The notes under the pieces are model-generated. The model saw only the letters and a list, made by a program, of their open reading frames with translations, did not search any database and was not told where the DNA came from. Of a DNA stretch of 64,000 bases, positions 9,735-17,638 are shown one piece after another. The DNA lies in assembly GCF_030345715.1 (NCBI RefSeq), contig NZ_JAUASX010000024.1, forward strand, positions 1-64,000, read 5' to 3'. Source of the stretch: Solimonas sp. SE-A11 (GTDB lineage Bacteria > Pseudomonadota > Gammaproteobacteria > Nevskiales > Nevskiaceae). The position numbers and the translations under genes are program-made. The number at the start of each line of letters is the position of its first letter. Position 1 is the stretch's first letter.

Positions 9735-10346
9735 TCAGGTCGGCGCAAGTTGCAAGGTGCGCAACCAAATGTTCAGCGCAAAGCGCCGCTGCTCAAAGCG
9801 ATCGTCGGTGCAGCGCACTGGAAGCACCTCGTGTGGCATCCAGGAGGCAAATGCCACGAGTCGGTCGTGGCGGCTGTCGATATCTTCGAAAGCTGCACCC
9901 ACTGGCGCATGGAAGCGAATCGCCCCGCCCTCGTAAGTCCGTGGACTCTGATGCAGGTAGTAGACCATACTCATCTGCCTGGCCCAGCGCGCGTCTTTCC
10001 CGGTGCTTGTATCAATGTGGCGGCGGTAGAAGCAGCCGTCGCCATAGGCCGTCAGTTCCAGCTCAGCGCGATAATCGGTGAAGCCAGGCATGCCCAGCGC
10101 CTGCTGCAAATCTGGAACACGTGCGGCAAAATGCTCGTAGAACAGAGTCGGCAACTCAGCGCCAATGTAGCGCAGCGCCGTGCGGGTGCCGGGAAGGAGG
10201 TGCCCACCTCCAAGAACCGCCGGCTCGAAAAGCGGCTGTCTTTTGATCGCCAGTGCGTGCAACGCGGCTGCGCGTTCGGCCCCAAGGAATCCATCGACCA
10301 CCACCTTGGAAGGAACACGCAGCAAGGCCTGTGACTGCGAGGTCAT
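9735..10346 (-). CDS. 2-oxoglutarate/Fe(II)-dependent oxygenase
   Basis: This is a cytoplasmic enzyme of ~203 aa when started at MTSQSQALL (10346); the longer frame upstream would run into the divergent B2 gene. The double-stranded beta-helix facial triad is visible: RRHIDTS (H110, D112) and MPHEVLPV (H172), followed by QRRFALNIW with the 2OG-binding Arg. It belongs to the prolyl-4-hydroxylase-like/PKHD group. It is divergent from the B2 gene with ~50 bp between starts and convergent with the acyltransferase. An iron/2OG enzyme (CanE) hydroxylates the lasso peptide canucin, so side-chain hydroxylation of the product here is a reasonable inference. Confidence 0.87.
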   Translation of the reverse strand: MTSQSQALLRVPSKVVVDGFLGAERAAALHALAIKRQPLFEPAVLGGGHLLPGTRTALRYIGAELPTLFYEHFAARVPDLQQALGMPGFTDYRAELELTAYGDGCFYRRHIDTSTGKDARWARQMSMVYYLHQSPRTYEGGAIRFHAPVGAAFEDIDSRHDRLVAFASWMPHEVLPVRCTDDRFEQRRFALNIWLRTLQLAPT

Positions 10347-10397
10347 TGGATAGCAGCTCCGAGCGAATCCGAATGACGCGCATGCTATCGTGGTGGT

Positions 10398-10847
10398 ATG
10401 CCCGACTCCAGCACCTCCCACCGTCGCCCCTGCTGGCGTAAACGATTACGAAGCCGCGTGCTGGCCGATGATCTGCTGGCCGTTGAGGCCTTAGCTGCAC
10501 TGGGTCTGGCTCGGCTGGCTCTGCTGCTGCCGTACCGGCACTACCGGCCGTGGCTCGAACTGCGGTCCGACAACCCCGGGACAGCACCCGAAATGGCGCT
10601 GCGCATCGCGCGCGCCGTGCGCCGTGCGGCTCGCGTCGCCCCTTGGTCGGCAGTCTGCCTGCCGCAAGCCATGGCGGGAAAGTTAATGCTGCAGCGGCGA
10701 AATATCGGTTGTTGCTTGGTTCTGGGGGTGGAAAACACCCAGCCCGGGATATTGCTGCATGCATGGCTGGAGGTCGACGGCAACATCATCATCGGCGCCG
10801 CAGGGGCAGATCGATGTGCTGTACTCAACCGCTATGGCAACGGATAG
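10398..10847 (+). CDS. Lasso-peptide biosynthesis B2-type protease (transglutaminase-like)
   Basis: This 149-residue protein matches the leader peptidase of lasso-peptide clusters (the C-terminal half of McjB). The cysteine-protease residues are apparent: C87 in WSAVCLPQAM, H121 in LLHAWLEVDG and an acidic residue shortly after. The N-terminus has the usual helical LADDLLAVEALAALGLARLAL segment. It should cleave the leader of the precursor encoded 121 bp downstream, guided by a PqqD-type B1 protein (two are present at 13.5 and 15.7 kb). It starts ~50 bp from the divergent oxygenase gene, so a shared bidirectional promoter region is likely. Confidence 0.88.
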   Translation: MPDSSTSHRRPCWRKRLRSRVLADDLLAVEALAALGLARLALLLPYRHYRPWLELRSDNPGTAPEMALRIARAVRRAARVAPWSAVCLPQAMAGKLMLQRRNIGCCLVLGVENTQPGILLHAWLEVDGNIIIGAAGADRCAVLNRYGNG

Positions 10848-10968
10848 CCCATTGCTATGCGGCAGTGCACAAAGTTGGGGGCTCGACGGTGAGTAATGTT
10901 TCAATTAACCTAGACTAGTTTTTGCTGCGCTACCAGATTTGTGTTTTCCGATAAGAGTAATTCAAGCC

Positions 10969-11145
10969 ATGACCCAGCAGGATCTCGATGCGGTTTCTCC
11001 GGCAGCCGCCCACGAAGAAGCAGGTACCCCCGTCCCGCAGCCACGCTGGACGACACCTAAGATCACCTCTTTCGCGCCGGTGCCTGTATCGGACGCACAG
11101 GGTGCCTCGGGCAATCCCGGTGATGGCGTTTCGAACCTCACCTGA
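10969..11145 (+). CDS. Candidate RiPP (lasso-like) precursor peptide, 58 aa
   Basis: The 58-codon gene lies between the B2 protease and the kinase. Its leader has WTTPKITSF, which fits the aromatic-x-x-P-x-aliphatic element that PqqD-type recognition proteins bind in lasso leaders. A plausible core is GASGNPGDGVSNLT (residues 45-58): Gly1 and Asp8 would allow an eight-residue macrolactam. Two things are unusual. The residue at -2 is Ala rather than the common Thr, and the six-residue tail (GVSNLT) has only Leu as a possible plug. The C-terminal Thr and the Ser residues could be targets for the kinase or sulfotransferase. Assignment rests on position, size and the leader motif; the mature structure is inference. 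Confidence 0.65.
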   Translation: MTQQDLDAVSPAAAHEEAGTPVPQPRWTTPKITSFAPVPVSDAQGASGNPGDGVSNLT

Positions 11146-11287
11146 TACTGCTCCCCCGCTGCCCCGGGAGCCGTATTGCGGGGGGCTGCGCGGCGTGGCA
11201 ATTTGGCCTCGCTAACCTGACAGCGTCTGGATTCCCTTCAGACGATTGACGGGCGGCTACTCGCTTTCTGAAGTAAATGCTTTCGTA

Positions 11288-12277
11288 ATGGCTGAGCTCT
11301 GGACCTTCGACTGCGGAGGGTTGTGCATCGAGAGTGCTTTGCCGATCCCGGGGCTACCGATGGCGGGGCCGGGCGCTGGGTCGACCGATGTTCGTATCCA
11401 CTGGCAGCTCGGAGGCGAGTGCAAACCTGGCCCCCTCGTGTTCCGTTGGGACATTAATGATGGCGCCAAGCTACATCGTGACGGCGAGGATTGGCTTTGG
11501 GCGCTCGGAAGCGGCGGCCATATCGGAGTGGACGCAACTGGCCACCGGCTGGTGTGTTACGCGGAATCACAGGAGGTCCAGGAGCGTCAAGCGGACTTCC
11601 TGGCGCGCAGCCTGCTGCCGCGCCTCTGCGCACTGAGAGGGTCGCTGGTTCTTCACGGCTCGGCGGCAGCGTATAGCGGCGCGGCGGCCGTAATCATAGG
11701 GCGTTCCGGCGCCGGCAAATCCACCCTTGCGGCGGCGCTGGCACAAGGCGGGTGGACTCTACTCAGCGACGACGCCGCCGTTCTGCTTCAGCGTCCGGGC
11801 GGGTACTTCTGCCATGTGTCTTCCGTCCAGTCTTGCCTGCTCACCGAATCTGTAACTGCCCTGAATCACGACCCGGCATCACTTAATGTGCGGCGCGCTG
11901 CCCGCGCCAAGCTATGCCTGCCGCATGCGAGTATGCCTGCGCTGCGTGAGGCGCCCGTGCGAGCGATCTGGTTCTTGGAGCAAGGGGACTCCACCATGCC
12001 GTGTCCCGAGTGGGTTCCGTTAGACCTTCCAGAAGCCCTGGCAGGGCTTTGGAACAAGCGTGCCCGTTTCAATCCCGCCGACCACGCCAATCACGCCGCT
12101 GAGTGGAAGCAAATGGCGAGTTTGCTGGCTTGTGCACCGGCATTTAGGCTCCGACTTCCACGGTCTCTCCCGCGTCTGCCGGAATCTGTCGCCTCGCTAA
12201 GCCGCGCATGGAAGGATCTGCAGCAGTCACACGATGAGAAATCCGCTTCAGAATCCTGCCTCCACCAGGGGCCATGA
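11288..12277 (+). CDS. HPr-kinase-like protein of the RiPP cluster
   Basis: The protein is ~329 aa when started at the ATG at 11288; a TTG at 11246 would add 14 residues, and neither has a strong ribosome site. It has the HprK-like P-loop GRSGAGKS (~138-145), the preceding conserved VLHGSAA (H123) and LLSDDAAVL (~158-166). The N-terminal ~100 residues are a beta-rich domain common in this subfamily. HprK homologues in lasso clusters (for example paeninodin's PadeK) phosphorylate the C-terminal Ser of the precursor. Here the candidate core ends in Thr. It sits directly downstream of the precursor and overlaps the next small frame by ATGA. Confidence 0.83.
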   Translation: MAELWTFDCGGLCIESALPIPGLPMAGPGAGSTDVRIHWQLGGECKPGPLVFRWDINDGAKLHRDGEDWLWALGSGGHIGVDATGHRLVCYAESQEVQERQADFLARSLLPRLCALRGSLVLHGSAAAYSGAAAVIIGRSGAGKSTLAAALAQGGWTLLSDDAAVLLQRPGGYFCHVSSVQSCLLTESVTALNHDPASLNVRRAARAKLCLPHASMPALREAPVRAIWFLEQGDSTMPCPEWVPLDLPEALAGLWNKRARFNPADHANHAAEWKQMASLLACAPAFRLRLPRSLPRLPESVASLSRAWKDLQQSHDEKSASESCLHQGP

Positions 12278-12399
12278 CGACTGCCAGCAGTTCGGGCCGC
12301 CGCCTGCTTTCCTGGTCCGGTGCCGTCAACGGCACGTGGAGCTCCCTAGATGGAGCCGCCCTTTCGCGCGCTGCCGGTTTTCAGCTGAGATCGGAGTGA
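12274..12399 (+). CDS. Possible small coupled ORF (41 aa) between kinase and sulfotransferase
   Basis: A 41-codon frame begins at an ATG that overlaps the kinase stop (ATGA at 12274-12277) and ends five bases before the sulfotransferase start. It would fill the only gap between those two genes. The peptide starts MTTASSSGRRLLSW and contains NGTWSSLDGAAL; no domain is recognised. It could be a second small precursor (a Gly-to-Asp spacing of seven exists at GTWSSLD) or a chance frame. The coupling at its start is the only positive evidence. Confidence 0.35.
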   Translation: MTTASSSGRRLLSWSGAVNGTWSSLDGAALSRAAGFQLRSE

Positions 12400-12403
12400 T
12401 GTC

Positions 12404-13234
12404 ATGACATCACATGAATACTCCTACGACATGGTTTCAGCCGGACATGACTACCCGGAATGGCAGGGCGCGCCGCGGCGCAGCCTGATCCTAATCTCCC
12501 ACCCTCGCTCCGGCAGCACACTGCTGGCGGAAGCTCTCCATGCAGCCGGGGGGCTTGGTAACCCTCTGGAATACCTCCATGCGGGATTCCGCCCAACGTT
12601 TGCTCGACGTTGGCAAGCGGAGTCGCTTCCGCAATATCTGACAAAGCTTCACCGCTTGCGTACGGACCCTGGGGGTACCTTGGGAATAAAACTATTCTGG
12701 CGCGACTTGCGTGAAACCGCAGTGGAGGCTGGCATCCGGTCCGACCAAGGCCCCAATCCGCCACCCGGGGGGGAGGACTACATGGCCCTGCACACACATT
12801 TGCAGCGGGTGCTACCGAATCCGGTTTTCGTCTATCTGTATCGCGAGGACCGCCTACGCGCCGCAATTTCAGCTTATATCGCGAGCAAGACGGGAGTATT
12901 CCGGGCGCTCACCCCGGAGCAGCTCCAGCGTACGCGCCGAGAGGTCGAATATGACTACGAGGGTATCCGGCAGGCGCTGGCCGCCTTCGATGCTGCCCAT
13001 GCTCATTGGCGGGCCTACTTTGCCGCGTCCGGCATCAGGCCGTTGCGCCTAAGCTACGAGGAGCTGCAGGCCGACTACCATGGCAGTGTCACCAATGTGA
13101 TTACATCCCTGGGCGGATCTGGCCAAAAATCGCTGCCCGCGCCACGGCTGACGCGTCAATCCTCGCGTCATTCGGAGACATTGCTGCTGAGGTTCCTGCG
13201 CGACCATGCGGAGAGGTGTCCTGCTTCCAACTGA
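12404..13234 (+). CDS. Stf0-type sulfotransferase
   Basis: This 276-residue cytoplasmic enzyme contains the PAPS 5'-phosphosulfate loop HPRSGSTLLAEALHAAGGLG (~33-52) followed by NPLEYLH, the pattern of Stf0-family sulfotransferases (trehalose sulfotransferase relatives). A later RLSYEELQADYHGSVTNVI resembles the conserved C-terminal block. GGAG seven bases before the ATG supports the start. It is the last gene of the rightward run and convergent with the PqqD/cyclase operon. Its acceptor may be the RiPP product, which would make a sulfated peptide, but a carbohydrate acceptor cannot be excluded. Confidence 0.85.
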   Translation: MTSHEYSYDMVSAGHDYPEWQGAPRRSLILISHPRSGSTLLAEALHAAGGLGNPLEYLHAGFRPTFARRWQAESLPQYLTKLHRLRTDPGGTLGIKLFWRDLRETAVEAGIRSDQGPNPPPGGEDYMALHTHLQRVLPNPVFVYLYREDRLRAAISAYIASKTGVFRALTPEQLQRTRREVEYDYEGIRQALAAFDAAHAHWRAYFAASGIRPLRLSYEELQADYHGSVTNVITSLGGSGQKSLPAPRLTRQSSRHSETLLLRFLRDHAERCPASN

Positions 13235-13468
13235 CGAGTGTCGGAGACCGGCTGACAACACCGCTATTCCCGGAGAATGTTCCGCCAGAAGTCCGATCTC
13301 ACCACGGCGAGCAGTGCTGGACCGGACGCTGTCGACCAGAATTTCACCTGGTCGGTTGATTGGATGATCCGGCGCGCCAAAATCTTCGGAGGCTGCGCCG
13401 GCCAGCTGGCTCCAGGATGAGTCGGCACGTCGAGGACCGGTAGTTGCTTGCAGGCGTGGGACGCCGGG
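13235..13468. other. Convergent intergenic gap
   Basis: This is the space between the ends of the sulfotransferase and of the second PqqD-like gene. I see no gene and no strong terminator hairpin. Confidence 0.4.
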
Positions 13469-13750
13469 TCAGTCAAGCTGCAAGATCAGGTCGCGCGAAA
13501 GCAAGGTCTGCAAGAAACTCTCTATCTCTTCGGTCGCAACGCTGTCGTCCATGGAGAACTGCTGTCGGGCCTCCGCGACCAGTTCTGAGACGCTTGCAGG
13601 CTGAAGCAGCCGCCGCCAGATCCAGTGGGCGCTGGCGTTGAGTTGAAACACCTCACCACTATCGCGATCCAGCACAGCGCCTCCATCCTGGATAGGAGCG
13701 TCGAGGTGCGCGTCACTACGGCGCACGTATCGCGAAATTCTTGCGGTCAT
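13469..13750 (-). CDS. PqqD-like peptide chaperone, copy 2
   Basis: This 93-residue protein has the PqqD/RRE fold signature: GGAVLDRDSGEVFQLNASAHWIW (beta strands then helix), then a helical tail VATEEIESFLQTLLSRDLI. Such domains (B1 in lasso systems) bind leader peptides and deliver them to the protease and cyclase. It starts 11 bp after the end of the cyclase gene on the same strand, so they form one operon. The cluster carries two distinct PqqD proteins, and this one differs clearly from the 15.7 kb copy. Confidence 0.85.
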   Translation of the reverse strand: MTARISRYVRRSDAHLDAPIQDGGAVLDRDSGEVFQLNASAHWIWRRLLQPASVSELVAEARQQFSMDDSVATEEIESFLQTLLSRDLILQLD

Positions 13751-13761
13751 TGAAGCGTACC

Positions 13762-15666
13762 TTATCCGCAGACAGCAGCCTGTTCAAGCCAAGTATCAAC
13801 GGCCACTACTGCCCATAGAGTTGATAGCCGCCCTGTGTCGAACGGGAAGGGGCGGCCTTTCCGTTGCCAAAGGCGATATTGCGCTACCAATGCCTCGAGG
13901 CTGTCACCCGAAACCCACCCACGCTGCACGGGCTGTAGGCGCCACGGATCGCGCTGCGCCATTCGGTCCAGCACCGCATCGGCGATCTTTGATGAGAAAT
14001 TGGCTTTGTCCTGACGATTACGGACAGGCTCCGGTAGTACATCGCGCGTGGCCTCTCGTAGTAGCCACTTGCTCACGGACTTGCCCCCAACGTGACGTCG
14101 CAGGAGGTGCCCCGGAATCTCGAACAAGTAGGCTGTTAGGCGCGGATCATGAAAGGGGTGGCGCAACTGAAGTCCTGCCTCGTCATAGAGTGCAAGAAGC
14201 GGTTCCCAGGCCATGCGGCGCCGGGCCATCACGAACGGGGCATACCGTGACTGGCCCCATAGAGTATCGGCTATAGCTGGGGTTTCTTGCGGTGCACGCT
14301 GCCAGCGTCCGGCCAGATCGACTCGGCGTGCCCAGTCCGGCTGCAGCAGCGTCGGCACTTGCAGTTGCGGGTTCAGATGTGGAAAGCACAGACGCAGGCG
14401 ATCATCGGCTTTCATCAAAGGCCTGATACCGTGTCTCCATAGGTAGAGCAGCCGGCGCGGCACGTCGTCGGCAATTCGGTCGCTGAACAGACCCTCCAAC
14501 AATTGGCCGAACTGCCCGTGTCGAAATTGACTGGCCAGGTAATTGTAGTGCCCCCCCAGCCAGTCGTCGCCGCCCTCGCCCGTTAGGACTACTCGCGGCT
14601 GTAGGGCCTTCCACTGCGGCGAAGCCGCCAGCGGGTGAGCTATGGCGGGCCGCATCGGCGGCAGCAGGAACCGGTGGGCCTCGGCTTCGGCGGTAGACCA
14701 GTCATAGGGCATAAGGCCATCAGCGATGATGGGTTCGATATGGGCCGCCTCGATGACCGCATCACTGTAGCGCGATTCGTCGCAGGCCTCGCCAGGGTAG
14801 CGCACGGTGGCCACGACCGGCATTTGGCCGCCGTCAACACGAATCAGTTGCGCTGCACGCATGACCACAGTGGATGAATCCAGCCCACCAGACAGGTGTG
14901 CGGCGACGGGGCCGGGACTATCGAGACAATCGCGCATGCCAGCATCGAAGAGGCTGCGAAAACGCTCGACATGGTCCTCTGTGCTAAGCCCGCCGAGGGA
15001 CTCTGTTTTCACGCGATGCCAATGACTCACGCGACGTCGCCCGCACACCCAATCCAGACGCGATCCGGCCGGCAAAGCATGGATGCCCTGCCAAAGCGAC
15101 CCAGTCTGAGTCACGAAGCGCATAACCATTAGCTCCGCGACGGCAGCCTCGTCGGCTCGGCGCTCCAGATTCAGGCCATTGAGCAACATACGAGCCTCGG
15201 TAGCGAATGCCAGGAGGCCCTGTGATTCGCACCAATACAGCGGTCTCCAGCCCATCGGAGAGCGCTGCAGGAGAAGGCGACGCTGGTGTCGATCCCAGAT
15301 CGCCAATGTGTAGTCGATTCCTTCCAGCTCGTGGGTCGCCATCTCGCCCCACTGCGCGAAGGCGGTTACGGCGAGCTCTGCGTCACTGCAGGCATCAGCC
15401 TTGACCTGTAGACGATGGGCAAGGTCTCGGCGATGCGAGAGGCGACCGTCGAACAAGGCCACCAGCCGTCCATCTCTCGACACAGAGACGGCGGGGGCAA
15501 CTGAATCTTCCCAAGGGCTACAGCAACGCAACAAAGCGACGGCGCCTTCGGTCCATAGTCGTGGCACGCGACCGGCCCGAACCGGTAGCCCTGAGCGAAA
15601 ACATCGCAAGGTCTCCTGATCCAGGTCACTGTAGTCTGTGCGCAGAATGCCGGCAAGGCCGGTCAT
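13762..15666 (-). CDS. Asparagine-synthetase-like macrolactam synthetase (lasso C protein)
   Basis: This protein is 634 aa. The N-terminal Ntn-like domain begins MTGLAGILR, with Thr in place of the catalytic Cys2 of glutamine-dependent asparagine synthetases, so it cannot hydrolyse glutamine. The ATP-pyrophosphatase domain carries SGGLDSS at ~259-265. This is the McjC pattern: adenylation of an Asp/Glu side chain and ring closure with the core's N-terminal amine. It is flanked by PqqD-like genes on both sides (ATGA overlap with the upstream one), an arrangement known from proteobacterial lasso clusters. Acting on Asp8 of the precursor at 10969-11145 is inference. Confidence 0.9.
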   Translation of the reverse strand: MTGLAGILRTDYSDLDQETLRCFRSGLPVRAGRVPRLWTEGAVALLRCCSPWEDSVAPAVSVSRDGRLVALFDGRLSHRRDLAHRLQVKADACSDAELAVTAFAQWGEMATHELEGIDYTLAIWDRHQRRLLLQRSPMGWRPLYWCESQGLLAFATEARMLLNGLNLERRADEAAVAELMVMRFVTQTGSLWQGIHALPAGSRLDWVCGRRRVSHWHRVKTESLGGLSTEDHVERFRSLFDAGMRDCLDSPGPVAAHLSGGLDSSTVVMRAAQLIRVDGGQMPVVATVRYPGEACDESRYSDAVIEAAHIEPIIADGLMPYDWSTAEAEAHRFLLPPMRPAIAHPLAASPQWKALQPRVVLTGEGGDDWLGGHYNYLASQFRHGQFGQLLEGLFSDRIADDVPRRLLYLWRHGIRPLMKADDRLRLCFPHLNPQLQVPTLLQPDWARRVDLAGRWQRAPQETPAIADTLWGQSRYAPFVMARRRMAWEPLLALYDEAGLQLRHPFHDPRLTAYLFEIPGHLLRRHVGGKSVSKWLLREATRDVLPEPVRNRQDKANFSSKIADAVLDRMAQRDPWRLQPVQRGWVSGDSLEALVAQYRLWQRKGRPFPFDTGRLSTLWAVVAVDTWLEQAAVCG

Positions 15667-15950
15667 GCCGAACTCTCGACTCCAGATACCAGAAGGCCGA
15701 GCTCAAGCGCCCGTGCAATGAACTGCTCTACCTCAATAGCGAGCTGCCCTCCTGACTCCGGAAAGCGGATTTGCAGGGCCGCTACCACCTGTGCTGGCTC
15801 ACCCCATTCGCCGATCAACTCCCATATCGCCGACCCGCTGGCATTCAGGGCGTGATAGCTGCCGTTGCGCGTATCGAACAGTACCAATTCGCTCCCGGCG
15901 GCATTCCAGTACACCCACGAAGCGGGGCGAAAAGACACTCGGGAGGTCAT
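15663..15950 (-). CDS. PqqD-like peptide chaperone, copy 1
   Basis: This 95-residue protein heads the leftward operon; its stop overlaps the cyclase start as ATGA. The sequence ELVLFDTRNGSYHALNASGSAIWELIGEWG is the standard PqqD/RRE beta-hairpin plus helix, followed by a helical C-terminus (LAIEVEQFIARALELGLLV). It is expected to bind the leader motif WTTPKI of the precursor. Having two PqqD proteins suggests separate partners, for example one for cleavage or cyclisation and one for tailoring, or two substrates. That division of labour is speculation. Confidence 0.85.
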   Translation of the reverse strand: MTSRVSFRPASWVYWNAAGSELVLFDTRNGSYHALNASGSAIWELIGEWGEPAQVVAALQIRFPESGGQLAIEVEQFIARALELGLLVSGVESSA

Positions 15951-16058
15951 GGCATTCAGATCTGGAAGTGACGGGGATGATCTGGCCCAACGAGGACGCT
16001 GCGCAGCTGCCGAAACCCTAGCATGTAAAAACTCGCGAATTGACGCGCCGATGTGTCA

Positions 16059-16355
16059 TCAGTTGAAAATTGCCTGGTAACGCATTTGTCCGGAGTGCGG
16101 CGCGGGTCCCAGCGGCACCACAAAAAGTACTTGAGGTGGCAGCTGTGCATGATGAAGGCGGAAATTCCCCTGAGGCCAATGCGGACGAACCGGGCTCTCG
16201 AAAACCAGACTGAACGGCTCACGGCTGCCAGGATACCCCCTCCCCTGCAAAAGAGCCACGCATTCCACCAGTACCAACGGCAGGAACAGGCCCTCGGCGG
16301 ACTCCAGTTCAAAGGCTTGCCCCACGCAAGGACTAAGCGTTTCGCGACTCAGCAT
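16059..16355 (-). CDS. DUF6916-like small protein
   Basis: The protein is ~98 aa with the ATG at 16355; GAGGAGG lies ten bases upstream and decides this start. The sequence (QAFELESAEGLFLPLVLVEC, then FSLVFESPVRPHWPQGNFRLHH, then a closing RYQAIFN) has the pattern of DUF6916 proteins, which are small, beta-rich and usually encoded next to MdpB-like tail-collar genes. The function is unknown. It is divergent from the three tail-collar genes that follow and sits ~100 bp from the PqqD operon, linking the two clusters physically. Confidence 0.75.
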   Translation of the reverse strand: MLSRETLSPCVGQAFELESAEGLFLPLVLVECVALLQGRGYPGSREPFSLVFESPVRPHWPQGNFRLHHAQLPPQVLFVVPLGPAPHSGQMRYQAIFN

Positions 16356-16412
16356 TTTAAACAAGCCTCCTCTATTCCTGTGACGGCAACCTAGTACTCG
16401 GCGGGGTAACAG

Positions 16413-16442
16413 TTGACAAATTACTTCGACTACTTGTCTATG
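16413..16442 (+). promoter_or_regulatory. Putative sigma70-like promoter of the tail-collar operon
   Basis: A perfect TTGACA lies at 16413-16418 in the only AT-rich gap of this area. An 18-bp spacer leads to TCTATG (16437-16442), a weak -10; TATGGTATAC overlaps it. The first tail-collar start codon follows at 16518. Confidence 0.4.
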
Positions 16443-16517
16443 GTATACAGTTGCGGTAGCACAAACAGGACACGCCTGTTAGTCAAAATTTGTAATCGAA
16501 AACGTACGGGGGTACTT

Positions 16518-17033
16518 ATGGATCCATTTTTGGGTGAGGTACGAATCTTTGGCTTTGACTTCCAACCTAGGGGTTGGGCCCTTTGCGATGGTCAGCTGAT
16601 GCCCGTCAAACAGAACCAAGCTCTATTTACTCTGCTAGGGAAAGCGTTTGGAGGAGATGGAGTCAACAATTTCGCACTGCCGGACTTGCGTGGCCGAGTA
16701 GCGGTGGGCGTGGCTGAGAATGCGCCGATGGGCAAAGCAGGTGGTTTCGAGACAATTGGCTTAACCTCATCCCAGATGCCGGCGCATAGTCATCCGGCGA
16801 AAGCCTTTAATCAGGATGCCAATCAAGGATCCCCAGGCAATGGTACTTTCGCCGCTACCCAGGAGTCGGAGGCCTTCCCAATCTATGCAACTGAAGGCAG
16901 TCTGACCGCGGTCGATCCCGGAACGGTCGCGCCGAACTTTCCCGGTACTGTCGCGCCGCACTCGAACATGCAGCCCTACCTCGTCACCAGCTACGCCATC
17001 GCGCTAACCGGCGCGTTTCCGCTGCGGTCGTAA
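16518..17033 (+). CDS. Tail-collar (MdpB-like) protein 1
   Basis: The protein is 171 aa from the ATG at 16518, preceded by a GGGGG ribosome site. It opens MDPFLGEVRIFGFDFQPRGW then ALCDGQLMPV, and keeps LFTLLGKAFGGDGVNNFALP then DLRGRVAVG, the signature of the phage tail-collar domain found in stand-alone microcystin-dependent-protein (MdpB) homologues. There is no signal peptide. Such triplets occur widely in proteobacterial chromosomes outside prophages; their real function is not established. It is first of three tandem paralogues. Confidence 0.85.
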   Translation: MDPFLGEVRIFGFDFQPRGWALCDGQLMPVKQNQALFTLLGKAFGGDGVNNFALPDLRGRVAVGVAENAPMGKAGGFETIGLTSSQMPAHSHPAKAFNQDANQGSPGNGTFAATQESEAFPIYATEGSLTAVDPGTVAPNFPGTVAPHSNMQPYLVTSYAIALTGAFPLRS

Positions 17034-17069
17034 GCCACCAGACTCGCTTCTTGGGGGGAGAATAACAAA

Positions 17070-17621
17070 ATGTCGGACCCTTATATCGGTGAAATTCGCT
17101 TATTTGGCGGTGACTATGCACCTCCTAATTGGGCATTGTGTCAGGGGCAACTGCTGCCAATTTCGGATTACGACGTCCTGTATAACCTAATCGGCACCCG
17201 TTATGGTGGCGATGGCGTTACCAACTTTGCTTTACCCGACCTTCGAGGACGAGCTCCAGTGCACCAGGGCGCCGGCCCCGGCTTGACTCTGCGAGTGATG
17301 GGTGAGCAAGGAGGTCTTGAGGATGTAACCTTGACGCACAATCAGATTCCGTCGCATCAGCATGCGTTCATGGCATCGACATCAGTAGCGTCTGACCGGC
17401 AACCATCCAAGACTCGGTTACTAGGAGCGGTAAGCAATACGACAGACGGCAGGCGGCGAGTGCTGTACCTGCCGAATACGGTAACTGGCCGTACCGACCT
17501 CGAGATCAGTCCGTTGGCTCTCGCACCGGTCGGAGGTGGGCAGCCGCATGCGAACCTCATGCCCTCCCTAGTGGTGAGTTTCATCATTTGCGTGAATGGC
17601 CTCTATCCTTCGCATTTCTGA
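17070..17621 (+). CDS. Tail-collar (MdpB-like) protein 2
   Basis: This 183-residue paralogue has a strong GGGGGGAG ribosome site eight bases before the ATG. The collar-domain blocks are PYIGEIRLFGGDYAPPNWAL, LYNLIGTRYGGDGVTNFALP and DLRGRAPVHQG, ending in a hydrophobic LMPSLVVSFIICVNGLYPSHF. The middle (residues ~115-150) differs from its neighbours, so the three proteins share a scaffold but have distinct variable loops, as expected for subunits of one assembly. Confidence 0.85.
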   Translation: MSDPYIGEIRLFGGDYAPPNWALCQGQLLPISDYDVLYNLIGTRYGGDGVTNFALPDLRGRAPVHQGAGPGLTLRVMGEQGGLEDVTLTHNQIPSHQHAFMASTSVASDRQPSKTRLLGAVSNTTDGRRRVLYLPNTVTGRTDLEISPLALAPVGGGQPHANLMPSLVVSFIICVNGLYPSHF

Positions 17622-17638
17622 TTTCGGAGCATGTGAAT

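Noticed and set aside
10988-11215. Alternative plus-strand frame overlapping the precursor
   Set aside because: It is Arg/Pro-rich, in another frame, and lacks the leader motif and acidic core residue that support the 58-aa peptide.
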